Below, piece by piece: positions 10,201 through 17,336 of a stretch of 29,505 nt of DNA. Numbering within the stretch: position 1 is the first letter of the stretch; the number at the start of each line of letters is the position of its first letter. This stretch comes from JBGTCY01 sp041748615 (GTDB taxonomy: Bacteria; Bacteroidota; Bacteroidia; Chitinophagales; CAIOSU01). The DNA lies in contig JBGTCY010000129.1 in NCBI GenBank assembly GCA_041748615.1, forward strand, positions 1 to 29,505, given 5' to 3'. Under the pieces are notes generated by a model that made no database searches, was not told where the DNA came from, and saw nothing but the letters and a program-made list of their open reading frames with translations. Both the position numbers and the translations under genes were made by a program.

Positions 10201-13200
10201 TCTCCGGTAATTGAAACTACCAGTTCCGCAGGCTCTAAAATATCTACGGAGTCAGTAACCGAGCAGAGGCTTGCATCCGTGACGGTGATGTATGTTTTTC
10301 CGGGAGGTAAATTGCTGACGGCAGTCTGATTGGTGGGATTGCCATTCGACCACAGATAGGTATAACTTCCAGCGCCATCGCTGGCAGTAACGGTTGCCGA
10401 ACCGTTATCATCCCCGAAACAGGTGATATTTACTTGTGTCAGCACGAGCGTGATACCCGGAATTTCGCTGATATTCACACATCCGTCCGCCTCGCAGCCT
10501 TTGCTATCCGTGACGGTTACGCAAGATGAACCCTGGCTCAAACCGGTTACGGATTGGGTGGTTTCATTATTTGTCCATAGGTAAGTATAACCGCCATTTC
10601 CACCGCTTGGCGTGACCGATGCTTCACCGTCAGCGGCTCCGCCACAAGAAACATTGGTGCTGTCCATCACGATGGTAAGTACCACAGGTTCATTGATGGT
10701 GATATTGGAAGTTGCGGTACAACCATTGCCGTCCGTCACCGTTACGCTCACCGGACCTGCCGTGAGGTTCACTGTAGAATCCGCCATGTCATCGCCCCTG
10801 TCCCACACCGGTGAATAATTCAGTATGCCTCCGCTGATGCTGACCCGTGCTACGCCATCACTGCCGTTGAAACAACTGACCTCTGTTTTTGTCACAGTTA
10901 GTGACAAAGCGGTTGGCTGGTTGATTGTTTGCGAGGAAGTTACCGAGCATCCGTTTGAATCAGAAACTGTAACAGTTACATTTCCGGCTGACAAACCGAA
11001 GGTTGTGTCGGTATTGAGCGGAGGAGTTCCGTCACTCCAGGAATAGACATACCCTCCGGCAGCCGGTATGCCGCCCGATGCGGTTACCACCCATGCTTTG
11101 CCATTCGTGCCGGTGAAGCAACTGACATCCTGTTTGGCTGTTGTTGCCGCTAACACTGCGGGTTGAGTAATTGTTGCAGATGCTGTTGAGGTGCAGGAAT
11201 TCAAATCCGCCACTGTAACGGTGACGCTACCCGGAGGTAAATTATTGACAGTTGCCTGATTGGTCGGAGGACCGCCTGCCGTCCAGGAGTAGGTGTAAGA
11301 ACCTGCACCGCCCGAAGGAGTGACGGTGGCAGTTCCGTTATTGTCTCCGTTACAAAGAATATCGGTTTTAGTGATCATTAAAGCAATCGCTGTTGGTTGA
11401 ATGATTTCGACACTATCCACTTTCGTGCAGTTGTTTTGGTCGGTAACGGTGACAGTAGCCCAACCCGCGCAAAGCGCGGTTGCGGTAGCTGTTGATTGTC
11501 CGTTACTCCAGGCATAGGTATAGGTTCCCTGTCCGCCTCCTGCTGTCGCGGTGGCGCTGCCGGTGCAGTTGCCATGACAGGCAACATTGGTTACGCTGCC
11601 GATAGTTACCGTAAGCGCAGCCGGACCGGTGATGTTGGTATTTTGAGAAACCGTGCATCCGTTCGCATCGGTTACGATGACAGATTGATTGCCCGGACAA
11701 AGGGCAAGAGCTGTTTGTGTGGTTTCTCCATTTCCCCATTCATAACTAAATCCACCCGCGCCTCCAGAAGGATTCACTGTTGCCTGCCCGTTGCAATCAC
11801 CACTGCACAAAGCATTCTGCACACCAGAAATGCTGGCGGTGAGAGCGGGAGGTTGAGTCACATCTTCGCTGGTGGTTCTGACACAACCGGAAGTATCTGT
11901 GACCGTCACATTATAAGTGGTTGCCGTTAGCCCTGTAATATCTTTGGTGGTAAAACCTCCGGGGGACCAGGAATAAGTATAAACACCACTGCCTCCCGTT
12001 AGGTCCAACGAGATAGCGCCAGTATTTCCGCCATTGCAAGCTACATTGGTTACTGTTGACGTCACTGTTATACCCGGATTGACTTTGATATAATTGAAAA
12101 GTGTGTCTTTTAAAACGCCCCCGGGATATGTTGACCACAAGATGGCATCATACGTTCCCGGTGTATTGTAGGTGATAACAGGGCTGGCGTCAGTAGAAGT
12201 GGCAGGTGTTCCACCGGGGAAAAACCATTCACGGGAGAGCGGGGTAGCCGTGTTTTCATCAGTAAAGACAACCGCATCCCCGACACAAAGTACGGTATCA
12301 CTGGCTGAAAATAATAAATCCGGCAGTGATGGGTCCACTAAGGTAAATGGACTGCAAACAGTTACTCCGGATACAGTGGCTTTATTGTCAACAGTATTTA
12401 TTGAACTGCCTGGCAACGGCTGATCCCACACCTGGGTAGCAGGGTTCCATTGATGGGGGCGCAACAATGATTCAGTAATGTTATTGTTCCCGGTTGACCA
12501 TTCGCTGTTAAGGTAGGTAAATTCCATGTCCACGGTTGGATTTGTATCATAATTATTACATTCATACACCCAATAGCGGTCTAATTCTTTAGTGGCATTT
12601 TCAGAGCCTGCAAAATTATTCAGGTTGGTTACTCCGGGCGGAAAAGGCCTGTTATTAGGGTTAACAGTAGTAATGGTAGGATAGGTTGCCAAACTCACCA
12701 CACCCACTGAAGGAGATGAGCCGGGGTTTTGAACAGTAAGTGTATATGGGATATAAGTACCGCCTGATACAGCCGTTGAAAAAGGGAACAAAAAACTTGT
12801 ACCGTTCGGAGCGTTATCTATAAACCAATGTACTTTGCCCAAATCAGTGGCAGGTGTTGTTTCGCTGATGATGGTTCCGGTGGTTCTTTCAATAGAAACA
12901 GGAGAACTGTTTTCAATAAAAAGATCATAGGTATTAAGACTCAGGATATTGTTGTTTAAGATCATTCTGTTTTTTACTCTCAGGTCGCCTCCCAGGGGTC
13001 TGTTAACGCCAAAAAGTTCAACATCATAGAAAAGCATCGTTGAACTGATTCCCTGTCCGTCAATTATGTCAGCGTTAGACCTGAAACGAACGTAGGAATT
13101 GTTGGTAACAGCATCCACATCCCCCCTGATATAGTTCCATGATCTTTCCACTACAATATTTCCTATCATAGTGAGCGTGCCGGATGGTTTATCTATGACG

Positions 13201-14507
13201 ATGTTGGGAAGAAAGCCCTTGTTTAAAGTAGTCGTGAGGCTCTCCAATAACTGGTTTCCTGTACCATTGAAAACGATAGTGCCGGAGGCGCCATTCAGCG
13301 CTACATCAGGAGAAAAATCAGGTACTCTCACATCTCCTTTGACATGTACTTGTCCCCCATAAACACCGGCATAGTTATCACCGCCATACGTCAGCGTGTT
13401 CGCGACTGTTACCACATCGGTCAACGGAATAATTCTTCGGTGTCCGTTTACAAAACCTCTTATAATCAGATTATATAAAGTATGTGTGCCGCTGAGCGCA
13501 GCGTTTCCTGTTCCGTAGCAATAAACATTTGAAACACCTGCATCTAAATTGCCGGCATTATAAATCCAGTCGGGACCCACTCTGATGGTATTGTGCAGGA
13601 ATAAGGTTCCTGAAGGCTTGTCAATGTAGATATTTTCCACCCAGCAGGTTGCACAAGTTCCTCCATCAAAATTTTGGTCCCCTGCGCCATCAAAGTAAAA
13701 CCTGGCTCCGCCCCAGGGAGTTCCTCCTGTCCAGCCGACATAATTGATCACTACGTCCCCCTTCAGAAATAAATCTCCTCCCGTTATTCTGTTTTGTGAA
13801 GCACCTGTTTTAGACATCGTATCTAATATAGTAATAGAGTTCACAATCCCAAAAGAGTTCACTGTAGGATTGGAGGCTGACTTAAAGTCAACTTTATTGA
13901 ATATTGATGTGCCTGTTATAGATTTACTCCCGCTCAGATTTCCTCGGAAAGAAACCCACCCGCCATTATGATTGAAGGTTCCGCTTAAATGGCTGTAATT
14001 CCCCCATATAATAAAATTCGCAGAAGTACTGATAAAAGTTGCTCCGCCATCTAAAACAAAATGAGCCACCGTGTAAACTGATGGCGGGGTTATGATAAAC
14101 TGGTCTAACAGAATATTTCTGTTTCCGCCATTGAATTGTCCGTCATAAATCATCATGCCGGTAGCACCGGTAATGGCAGCCGGCCTCACTGTCAGGGTAG
14201 AAGTATTTTGATTAAAAATACCGGTAAATCCGGATTGAAATTCAAAATGCGCCACAATCACATCTATATCAAGATTGCAGGCGCCCAGACCGTTTGCAGT
14301 AAAATAGGCTCTGTCATTTGCACCCGGCACCGAGAACCCGCCACCACCTGCCGCAGCGTTTGACCAATTGGCTGTATTATTCCAGTTGGAAGGACCTGAT
14401 GCAATCCAATACCGGTCAGCCGCATTTAAACTTTGTGACAGGAAAAATAACATCCAACATCCAAAAATTGAATGCAAGTACTGCTTTTTAAAAAACAAAA
14501 CACCCAT
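4266..14507 (-). CDS. Giant SprB-like adhesin, type IX (type B sorting) substrate
   Basis: 3413 residues. A signal peptide (1-30, ending SQSLNA) precedes an N-terminal beta-rich region starting DRYWIASGPSNWNNTANWS (about 31-520). A variable region follows, then a PKD-like domain (about 725-808, containing EWFFPGGTP and the YNTPGTYDAILW turn). Residues about 810-3239 are 31 SprB-type repeats of 74-84 residues with the pattern ...TDVSCNGxxDGxAxVxxSGGxxxYxYxW...VTVTDxNGC...ITEP; nearly all carry two Cys. One more Ig/PKD-like domain (about 3240-3325) precedes a gliding-associated C-terminal domain (about 3327-3413: FVPNVITPNGDGINDTW, NRWGDEVF, DGTYYY), the type B T9SS signal. The protein should be exported by T9SS and displayed as a long surface filament for adhesion or gliding; SprB of Flavobacterium is the known model. 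Many 70-residue plus-strand frames opposite it are shadows of the repeats. Confidence 0.95.
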   Translation of the reverse strand: MGVLFFKKQYLHSIFGCWMLFFLSQSLNAADRYWIASGPSNWNNTANWSNAAAGGGGFSVPGANDRAYFTANGLGACNLDIDVIVAHFEFQSGFTGIFNQNTSTLTVRPAAITGATGMMIYDGQFNGGNRNILLDQFIITPPSVYTVAHFVLDGGATFISTSANFIIWGNYSHLSGTFNHNGGWVSFRGNLSGSKSITGTSIFNKVDFKSASNPTVNSFGIVNSITILDTMSKTGASQNRITGGDLFLKGDVVINYVGWTGGTPWGGARFYFDGAGDQNFDGGTCATCWVENIYIDKPSGTLFLHNTIRVGPDWIYNAGNLDAGVSNVYCYGTGNAALSGTHTLYNLIIRGFVNGHRRIIPLTDVVTVANTLTYGGDNYAGVYGGQVHVKGDVRVPDFSPDVALNGASGTIVFNGTGNQLLESLTTTLNKGFLPNIVIDKPSGTLTMIGNIVVERSWNYIRGDVDAVTNNSYVRFRSNADIIDGQGISSTMLFYDVELFGVNRPLGGDLRVKNRMILNNNILSLNTYDLFIENSSPVSIERTTGTIISETTPATDLGKVHWFIDNAPNGTSFLFPFSTAVSGGTYIPYTLTVQNPGSSPSVGVVSLATYPTITTVNPNNRPFPPGVTNLNNFAGSENATKELDRYWVYECNNYDTNPTVDMEFTYLNSEWSTGNNNITESLLRPHQWNPATQVWDQPLPGSSINTVDNKATVSGVTVCSPFTLVDPSLPDLLFSASDTVLCVGDAVVFTDENTATPLSREWFFPGGTPATSTDASPVITYNTPGTYDAILWSTYPGGVLKDTLFNYIKVNPGITVTSTVTNVACNGGNTGAISLDLTGGSGVYTYSWSPGGFTTKDITGLTATTYNVTVTDTSGCVRTTSEDVTQPPALTASISGVQNALCSGDCNGQATVNPSGGAGGFSYEWGNGETTQTALALCPGNQSVIVTDANGCTVSQNTNITGPAALTVTIGSVTNVACHGNCTGSATATAGGGQGTYTYAWSNGQSTATATALCAGWATVTVTDQNNCTKVDSVEIIQPTAIALMITKTDILCNGDNNGTATVTPSGGAGSYTYSWTAGGPPTNQATVNNLPPGSVTVTVADLNSCTSTASATITQPAVLAATTAKQDVSCFTGTNGKAWVVTASGGIPAAGGYVYSWSDGTPPLNTDTTFGLSAGNVTVTVSDSNGCSVTSSQTINQPTALSLTVTKTEVSCFNGSDGVARVSISGGILNYSPVWDRGDDMADSTVNLTAGPVSVTVTDGNGCTATSNITINEPVVLTIVMDSTNVSCGGAADGEASVTPSGGNGGYTYLWTNNETTQSVTGLSQGSSCVTVTDSKGCEADGCVNISEIPGITLVLTQVNITCFGDDNGSATVTASDGAGSYTYLWSNGNPTNQTAVSNLPPGKTYITVTDASLCSVTDSVDILEPAELVVSITGDDISCNGLNDGRAKANITGGTVSGNYTINWTTTGTVVAPDSVSGIPPGPVSVVVSDDNGCSANANTTISEPLTLTLVMDKNDVSCNGVCDGEAWVNASGGTGTYNYTWSDGVPNSVGDSVTALCAGTVSVTVEDANGCVATESINLIAPAAITLSMTKTDITCNGLSNGRAGVTATGGDGNYTYVWDANGGAQLPPGDSIINLGPGPAIVTVEDGNGCTESASVVINQPAPLVVTLTQYDISCNGEDDGRVKAVTSGGTPGYLYFWNPFGVGTVIGAAQDSIINLPPGNISVAVRDVNNCTDTADVTITEPAVINLVLDKIDVTCNGGDDGQAWVIASGGTPIVGPEPYTYLWDAGTNPTNDSITDLLPGLVTVIVTDGSNCSESGSISIGEPAPMSLTMSKTDLTCFGSNNGTAAVVVAGGNPPYNYQWNVPSISTDTIDNLSAGTYTVVVTDSLGCSATDSITVNEPSAIFMNASFNPVTCPDGNDGLIDLSVSGGTGNYTYLWSNGSVSQDLNGIAEGFYSVIVSDDDNCTATASFTIQVGTRFEISANTVNAACGVNDGVIDLTVLSGTGTYSYAWTGGLPAVEDHNNVEAGTYSVTVTDLGTNCEQSLAVVVENTGRPNVTGLTFDATDCTIQDGSIELLVTGGSGLYSYNWSNGNTNQNNTGLSFGSYTVTVTDDSFSCIAINTFELFAVNGITLNGVVTDATCGASNGSITLSVLNGTAPYTFLWSTGAVTQNLTVVGLGTYSVTVNDAGNCSGTEVFTVNESGPQVTAVVNDVSCNSYSNGSIILTVSGGSGNYSYFWSNGINIKDNTFLSPGLFSVTVTDVSNQCSTAEIFNIVEPLALTMNADRFNISCHGEDDGSINLFVSGGASPYTFMWTGPSGFSSNDNNITQLAPGDYEVMVLDDNTCESFLSVTIEEPAPMILTLGNTDVSCGGEADGSAWVIVSGGASPFSYLWSRGFPDDVDSVTGLIAGAIEVTVTDANGCSATGSLTINEPQPLILTVVKTDISCNGLNDGVAWAEVSGGTPNYTYVWNGGIPVGIFGDTVTALTFGFVTVIVTDDNACSKTDSIEIIEPLELTTVISGVDISCFGGSDGSASVTASGGTLSYTYQWSAGTNPTTPDVTELLADVVYVTVTDARDCIAVDSITINEPSPITLVMDSNNIFCNGIADGKAWVTVSGGTPSTPGQDGYTYNWDFGTPVGIGDTVINLDAGVVTVIVADSRACEATESVEITEPTPIVLTINSLNISCFGANDGEAWVEATGGLPGNVVPYTYLWDKGFPNDEDTVRGLDAGLVTVTVADIANCTATASVDILEPNEIFLTITKSDITCFGLTNGEATVSASGGTPGFTYEWSVPDTLPGGVTAVNLGAGIVSVTVTDSRLCSDSISIDIIEPVELILAISQTDVSCFNGNDGTAKVVATGGTPSQPGAAGYTYQWTDGTTIAPNDSVHSLLAGTVVVTVTDARGCSDTISATLTQPATALTIDVIDKTDISCFNGNDGTAWVEVSGGTPAYTYNWTRGIPGLTPDTTTQLTAGSVDITVADANNCTATSTITILQPDELILTIAVDSNASCNAGADGGLTVRLTGGTADYTYTWSHGPSTPGSSLTANTVAGLTVGNYEVTVTDANNCTEQISAVITERPGPQQTAAPDIQRPSCNQNDGSIMVNFISNDLPVTYSWSHNTALNSPMATLLIENTYSVTITDRSTCDTVLTFILTDIPGPEVEFIKIKDSYCDDNDGQATAILTGGNPPYSFEWVLNNVTISNDSIITGLSADLYSLIVGDALGCDTQFNFTIFNIGSPEVEILTPTPQTIFPGQTVEMFTAVSIPTVTYEWTPATNITCTDCSAPVGSPTTTTTYRLIVVDTTTLCVDTAYMTIVVKDEKNFFVPNVITPNGDGINDTWRIVELQEVFPDHELVIVNRWGDEVFRAKNYNNDWGGTYNGKKLPDGTYYYIIKLNNISKSLTGHVTIISE

Positions 14508-14848
14508 GATATGATTTTAATATTGTTTGTATAATTGTTCTAATTAACTTTAGGATTGAAAGCAAAGTCCGCTACAATCTTAAAAGTTTCAGAGGATTAC
14601 CGGATAAACCCTTACCGAATCAGATTAAATGTAAGAAAAATTTTAGTGGCAAATCTGATTCATCACTGTGATTATAAGGGCAGTTCTAAAAATGCTCTTT
14701 TTATTAGCCTCATCACCTGCCTTCTCCTTCGGAGAAGGGATTGAGGTTATTTTTAGACTTTCCTTAATATTAACGAGACAAATCAGCCCAGTATAAAAAC
14801 AACGTAATCCCACATCAGCAATCACCTGCTACCCGAAGTTAAATTATT
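14508..14848. other. Intergenic region between the adhesin and trmB
   Basis: It contains the AT-rich leader of the minus-strand adhesin (14508-14570; no clear -7 box identified) and a MITE-like element (about 14672-14773). No gene is supported: the minus-strand frame at 14643-14825 is mostly inside the MITE-like element. Confidence 0.6.
14672..14773. mobile_element. MITE-like element, about 100 bp (copy 1)
   Basis: The left end TAAGGGCAGTTCTAAAAATG (14675-14694) is an imperfect inverted copy of the right end TTATTTTTAGACTTTCCTTA (about 14747-14766). The same end sequence bounds a second element at 15825-15947. The interior carries a strong palindrome CCTTCTCC-TTC-GGAGAAGG (14720-14738), nested in CCTCA...TGAGG, which may also act as a transcription stop. 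There is no coding capacity. Both ends abut TA, compatible with a TA target duplication, but this is not proven. Confidence 0.4.
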
Positions 14849-15577
14849 TTACCTAATTATTTTAACTGAATTTGAGCTTGCGTTCTCCTGCGAATTAAGC
14901 TGAAATTTCAGGTAACGAATTACCCTGCCTTCAGCAAGGTGCATTTTTTCATAAAAGGTTTGAATACCGGTTGCCGTCACCGGAGCGCTTTCGTTATAAA
15001 CATCGTTAAATACCTCCAATAGCCTGCAGGGCGGTGTTGACGCAATCTGATAAGAATATTCGAATAAGCCCTTATCATCTGTTTTAAGATGCACTAAAGC
15101 GTCAGGCCGGCAGATTTGCCTGTACTTTTCCAAAAAAAAGGGAGAAGTTAATCGTCTGTTTGATTTTGATTCCCTTCTAAAGGGATCGGGGAAAGTGATC
15201 CAGATTTCACTCACTTCTGATGGCGCGAAGAAAAAGGGCAGCAATTCAATCCTGGTTCGGATGAATGCCGCATTCTCAAGATTTAAATCCAGCGCCTTTC
15301 TGGCACCGGTCCACAGGCGGTTGCCCTTCAGGTCAACCCCTATAAAATTTCTTTCAGGATAACGCTGTGCCAAGCCAATAGTATAGTCTCCTTTTCCGCA
15401 AGCCAATTCCAAAATCAGCGGGGAATTATTATTAAAATATTCAATACACCATGTTCCTTTGTAATCAACTTTACTGTTTTCACAATTAATCAGCATAGGG
15501 TTTTCGAAGCTGACATTGCGCAATACATTACGAAATGTGGCAATCTCTGCAAATTTGACCAGCTTAGGTTTACTCAT
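14849..15577 (-). CDS. trmB: tRNA (guanine-N7-)-methyltransferase TrmB
   Basis: 242 residues, typical length. It forms 7-methylguanosine at position 46 of tRNA variable loops using S-adenosylmethionine; cytoplasmic. The SAM-binding motif is ELACGKGDYT (57-66), followed by FIGVDLKGNRLWTGARKA (78-95), which is characteristic of the family. The catalytic FPDP motif is at 129-132, continued by a basic stretch ending NRRLTS (140-145), and the C-terminal substrate motif is TGIQTFYEKMHLAEGR (about 203-218). Bacteroidota versions have this shortened loop after FPDP (FRRESKSNRR) in place of the proteobacterial WPKKRHHKRR. The gene stands alone between MITE-like elements, unrelated to the neighbouring surface genes. 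Confidence 0.95.
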   Translation of the reverse strand: MSKPKLVKFAEIATFRNVLRNVSFENPMLINCENSKVDYKGTWCIEYFNNNSPLILELACGKGDYTIGLAQRYPERNFIGVDLKGNRLWTGARKALDLNLENAAFIRTRIELLPFFFAPSEVSEIWITFPDPFRRESKSNRRLTSPFFLEKYRQICRPDALVHLKTDDKGLFEYSYQIASTPPCRLLEVFNDVYNESAPVTATGIQTFYEKMHLAEGRVIRYLKFQLNSQENASSNSVKIIR

Positions 15578-15685
15578 ACAGGTTTTTTTTGAAAAAATCA
15601 GGTCTGCTAAAATATTTCATTTCATCCATGAAAATATCTATCGGAAAAAATTCGTTCTCCGTTAACTCTTAGGGGCAGAGTAGGC

Positions 15686-15726
15686 ATTAAAAGGGTTTCC
15701 CGGATTAATTGGGAAACTCTTTTAAT
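15686..15726. terminator. Long hairpin, possible bidirectional terminator
   Basis: ATTAAAAGGGTTTCCC (15686-15701) pairs with GGGAAACTCTTTTAAT (15711-15726): 15 of 16 positions pair around a 9-nt loop. The arms supply A-rich and T-rich flanks on both strands, as bidirectional terminators do. It is oddly placed, because it lies upstream of trmB rather than after a gene; it may insulate the divergent promoters or be the remnant of another element. Confidence 0.45.
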
Positions 15727-15824
15727 GTTTTATCTAATGCTGATTGATCCTACACAACCATTCTCGGTTTAGATTTTATTAGTTTCTTCATTCATTGATT
15801 ATCATTTCTTTAAGCTAATTTTCT

Positions 15825-15947
15825 TTAAGGCGGTTCTAAAGATTCAAAAGCAATGGATCGCGCAAAGGGTTGATTATCAAAACGTATTTCTTTGAGAACT
15901 TTGCGCCTTCGCGTGAAATAATCATTTTTTAGTACTGCCCTTTATTA
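15825..15947. mobile_element. MITE-like element, about 120 bp (copy 2)
   Basis: The left end TTAAGGCGGTTCTAAAGATT (15825-15844) is matched in inverse orientation by AATCATTTTTTAGTACTGCC (from 15920), which continues CTTTATTA to 15947. These ends match those of the element at 14672-14773; all four share AAGG..(C/A)AGTTCTAAAAAT. The interior carries a 'tttgagaactttgcgccttcgcg' stretch and no coding capacity. The pair brackets trmB. Confidence 0.42.
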
Positions 15948-16349
15948 TGATTTGATAGACCTAATTAAATTAGCGTAAACAGTACCTGTTCGTTATTTTA
16001 TTATTTTATTTACTTTTAAAAAATGGTCGGCAACATTCAACTTTTAAGAGGGGTTTAACAACTACCGTTATTACGAGGGAAGCAATCCTCAAATTGAACA
16101 TTCAAAGGTAATTGCTTAGGAATGGCAATTACATATTGCTCTGATGCTCCCGCAATGATGTATTATTTCAGTTTTTCAAAGAAATCTTTATTATTACATC
16201 AGTTTATTTCAACAAAATTTGAAATTCTTCTTTTTATAATGAAATTTGTTGAATCATCATCTTTTTCAGGATGAGATCTGATGCGTTTCAGCCGGTTCAT
16301 TTAAGTACTAAACTTAATCAAGCTATGATAATTTTTTGAAAAAGCCCTC

Positions 16350-17318
16350 ATGGTTAAACCAATACTAAGTGTAATAGTTACTGCTTATAACATCGAGAAA
16401 TATATCGGCAAATGCCTTGATTCAATCCTGATACAAAAAACAGATTTTAAATATGAAATACTTATAGGTGAAGATTGCTCGAAGGATTCAACCAGAAAAA
16501 TCATAGAAAAATATCTTTCGGATTACCCGGGATTGATAAGAGCGTTTTTTCATCAACAAAACACAGGTTACAGTGAAAACCTGTGTTTCTTAATTGAAAA
16601 TGCCAGAGGTGAATTCCTGTTTCAGGTAGATGGAGACGATTACATACTTTCGGATAAAAAACTACAGTTACAGGTTGATCTTCTCAAATCTCACCCGGAA
16701 TGTTCCATGTGTTTTCATAATTACATTTCGGTTGATGAAAATGATAATTTATTAAATAAAAATTCATTTCCTTTTTCAGGCAACCAAATTTTTCCCCGCA
16801 AGTTTATGTGGACTAATACGCTTGGACCCGGAAATGTTATTGCAATAAGAAAGATGGCTTTACCTCATCCACTGCCGGGTTGGGTAAAACAGTGCAGTAA
16901 TAATGTTGATTATGTAACACACTGCCTTGCTTCTGCCTCCGGTGATATCTATTACCTTGATGAAACACTGACGGCATACCGGAAACATTCGTCCAGCATC
17001 ACCACACTCGCCAGAAAAATATTTATGCTGGAGAAAAATGTAATGATAATTGAAAATCTTAAAGCCTTCTTTAAATCCAGGGGTATGAAAGAAGATGCCG
17101 CCTTTTACAAAAGCACCCTTCCGGGCAGGTATATCACTCTTTCATATGCCTATCTTGCGGAGGGCCGGATGTTCGCTTTTATAAAATACTTCCTGAAAGG
17201 TTTTTTCATAAAACCCGAATGGCGGCTGCACCATCATAAAAACATGATGTATAATGCTTCACCGGAATTCGCTCAAAAGGTGAGTAATATATTTAATTTA
17301 TTTAAAAAGAATAAATAG
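16350..17318 (+). CDS. Family 2 glycosyltransferase
   Basis: 322 residues. The GT-A fold of family GT2 is clear: SVIVTAYN (7-14) begins the first beta-strand, GEDCSKDST (40-48) binds the nucleotide, NTGYSENL (71-78) follows, and VDGDDY (93-98) is the DxD-like metal site. A Cys-bearing acceptor-side region (CSMCFHNY, about 117-124) and a Trp/Pro region (LPGWVKQCSNNVDYV) come next. The C-terminal third is basic and amphipathic, with no clear membrane helix. It should transfer a sugar from a nucleotide donor during surface glycan assembly; donor and acceptor cannot be read from sequence. It is the first gene of a six-gene operon, 18 bp before the next. Confidence 0.9.
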   Translation: MVKPILSVIVTAYNIEKYIGKCLDSILIQKTDFKYEILIGEDCSKDSTRKIIEKYLSDYPGLIRAFFHQQNTGYSENLCFLIENARGEFLFQVDGDDYILSDKKLQLQVDLLKSHPECSMCFHNYISVDENDNLLNKNSFPFSGNQIFPRKFMWTNTLGPGNVIAIRKMALPHPLPGWVKQCSNNVDYVTHCLASASGDIYYLDETLTAYRKHSSSITTLARKIFMLEKNVMIIENLKAFFKSRGMKEDAAFYKSTLPGRYITLSYAYLAEGRMFAFIKYFLKGFFIKPEWRLHHHKNMMYNASPEFAQKVSNIFNLFKKNK

Positions 17319-17336
17319 ATTCAGCCTCTCCGAAAT

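Larger units (their letters stand above)
15578..16349. other. Long intergenic region upstream of trmB and the glycan operon
   Basis: About 770 bp lie between divergent genes. It holds a 16-bp-stem hairpin (15686-15726), a MITE-like element (15825-15947), and a weaker inverted repeat CAACAAAATTT...AAATTTGTTG (16210-16251) about 100 bp before the first glycosyltransferase gene. Both trmB (minus) and the glycan operon (plus) must have promoters here, but I could not place a good TAnnTTTG box on either strand. No gene is supported. Confidence 0.6.

Noticed and set aside
4287..14363. Many plus-strand ORFs of 60-140 codons opposite the adhesin, with recurring 'MPPxxxT..PSLPLKQ' starts
   Set aside because: They recur with the repeat period of the adhesin and are reverse-complement images of the conserved repeat core; no independent protein signature.
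14672..15947. Composite transposon carrying trmB
   Set aside because: No transposase is present and the interiors of the two elements differ; separate MITE-like insertions are the simpler reading.
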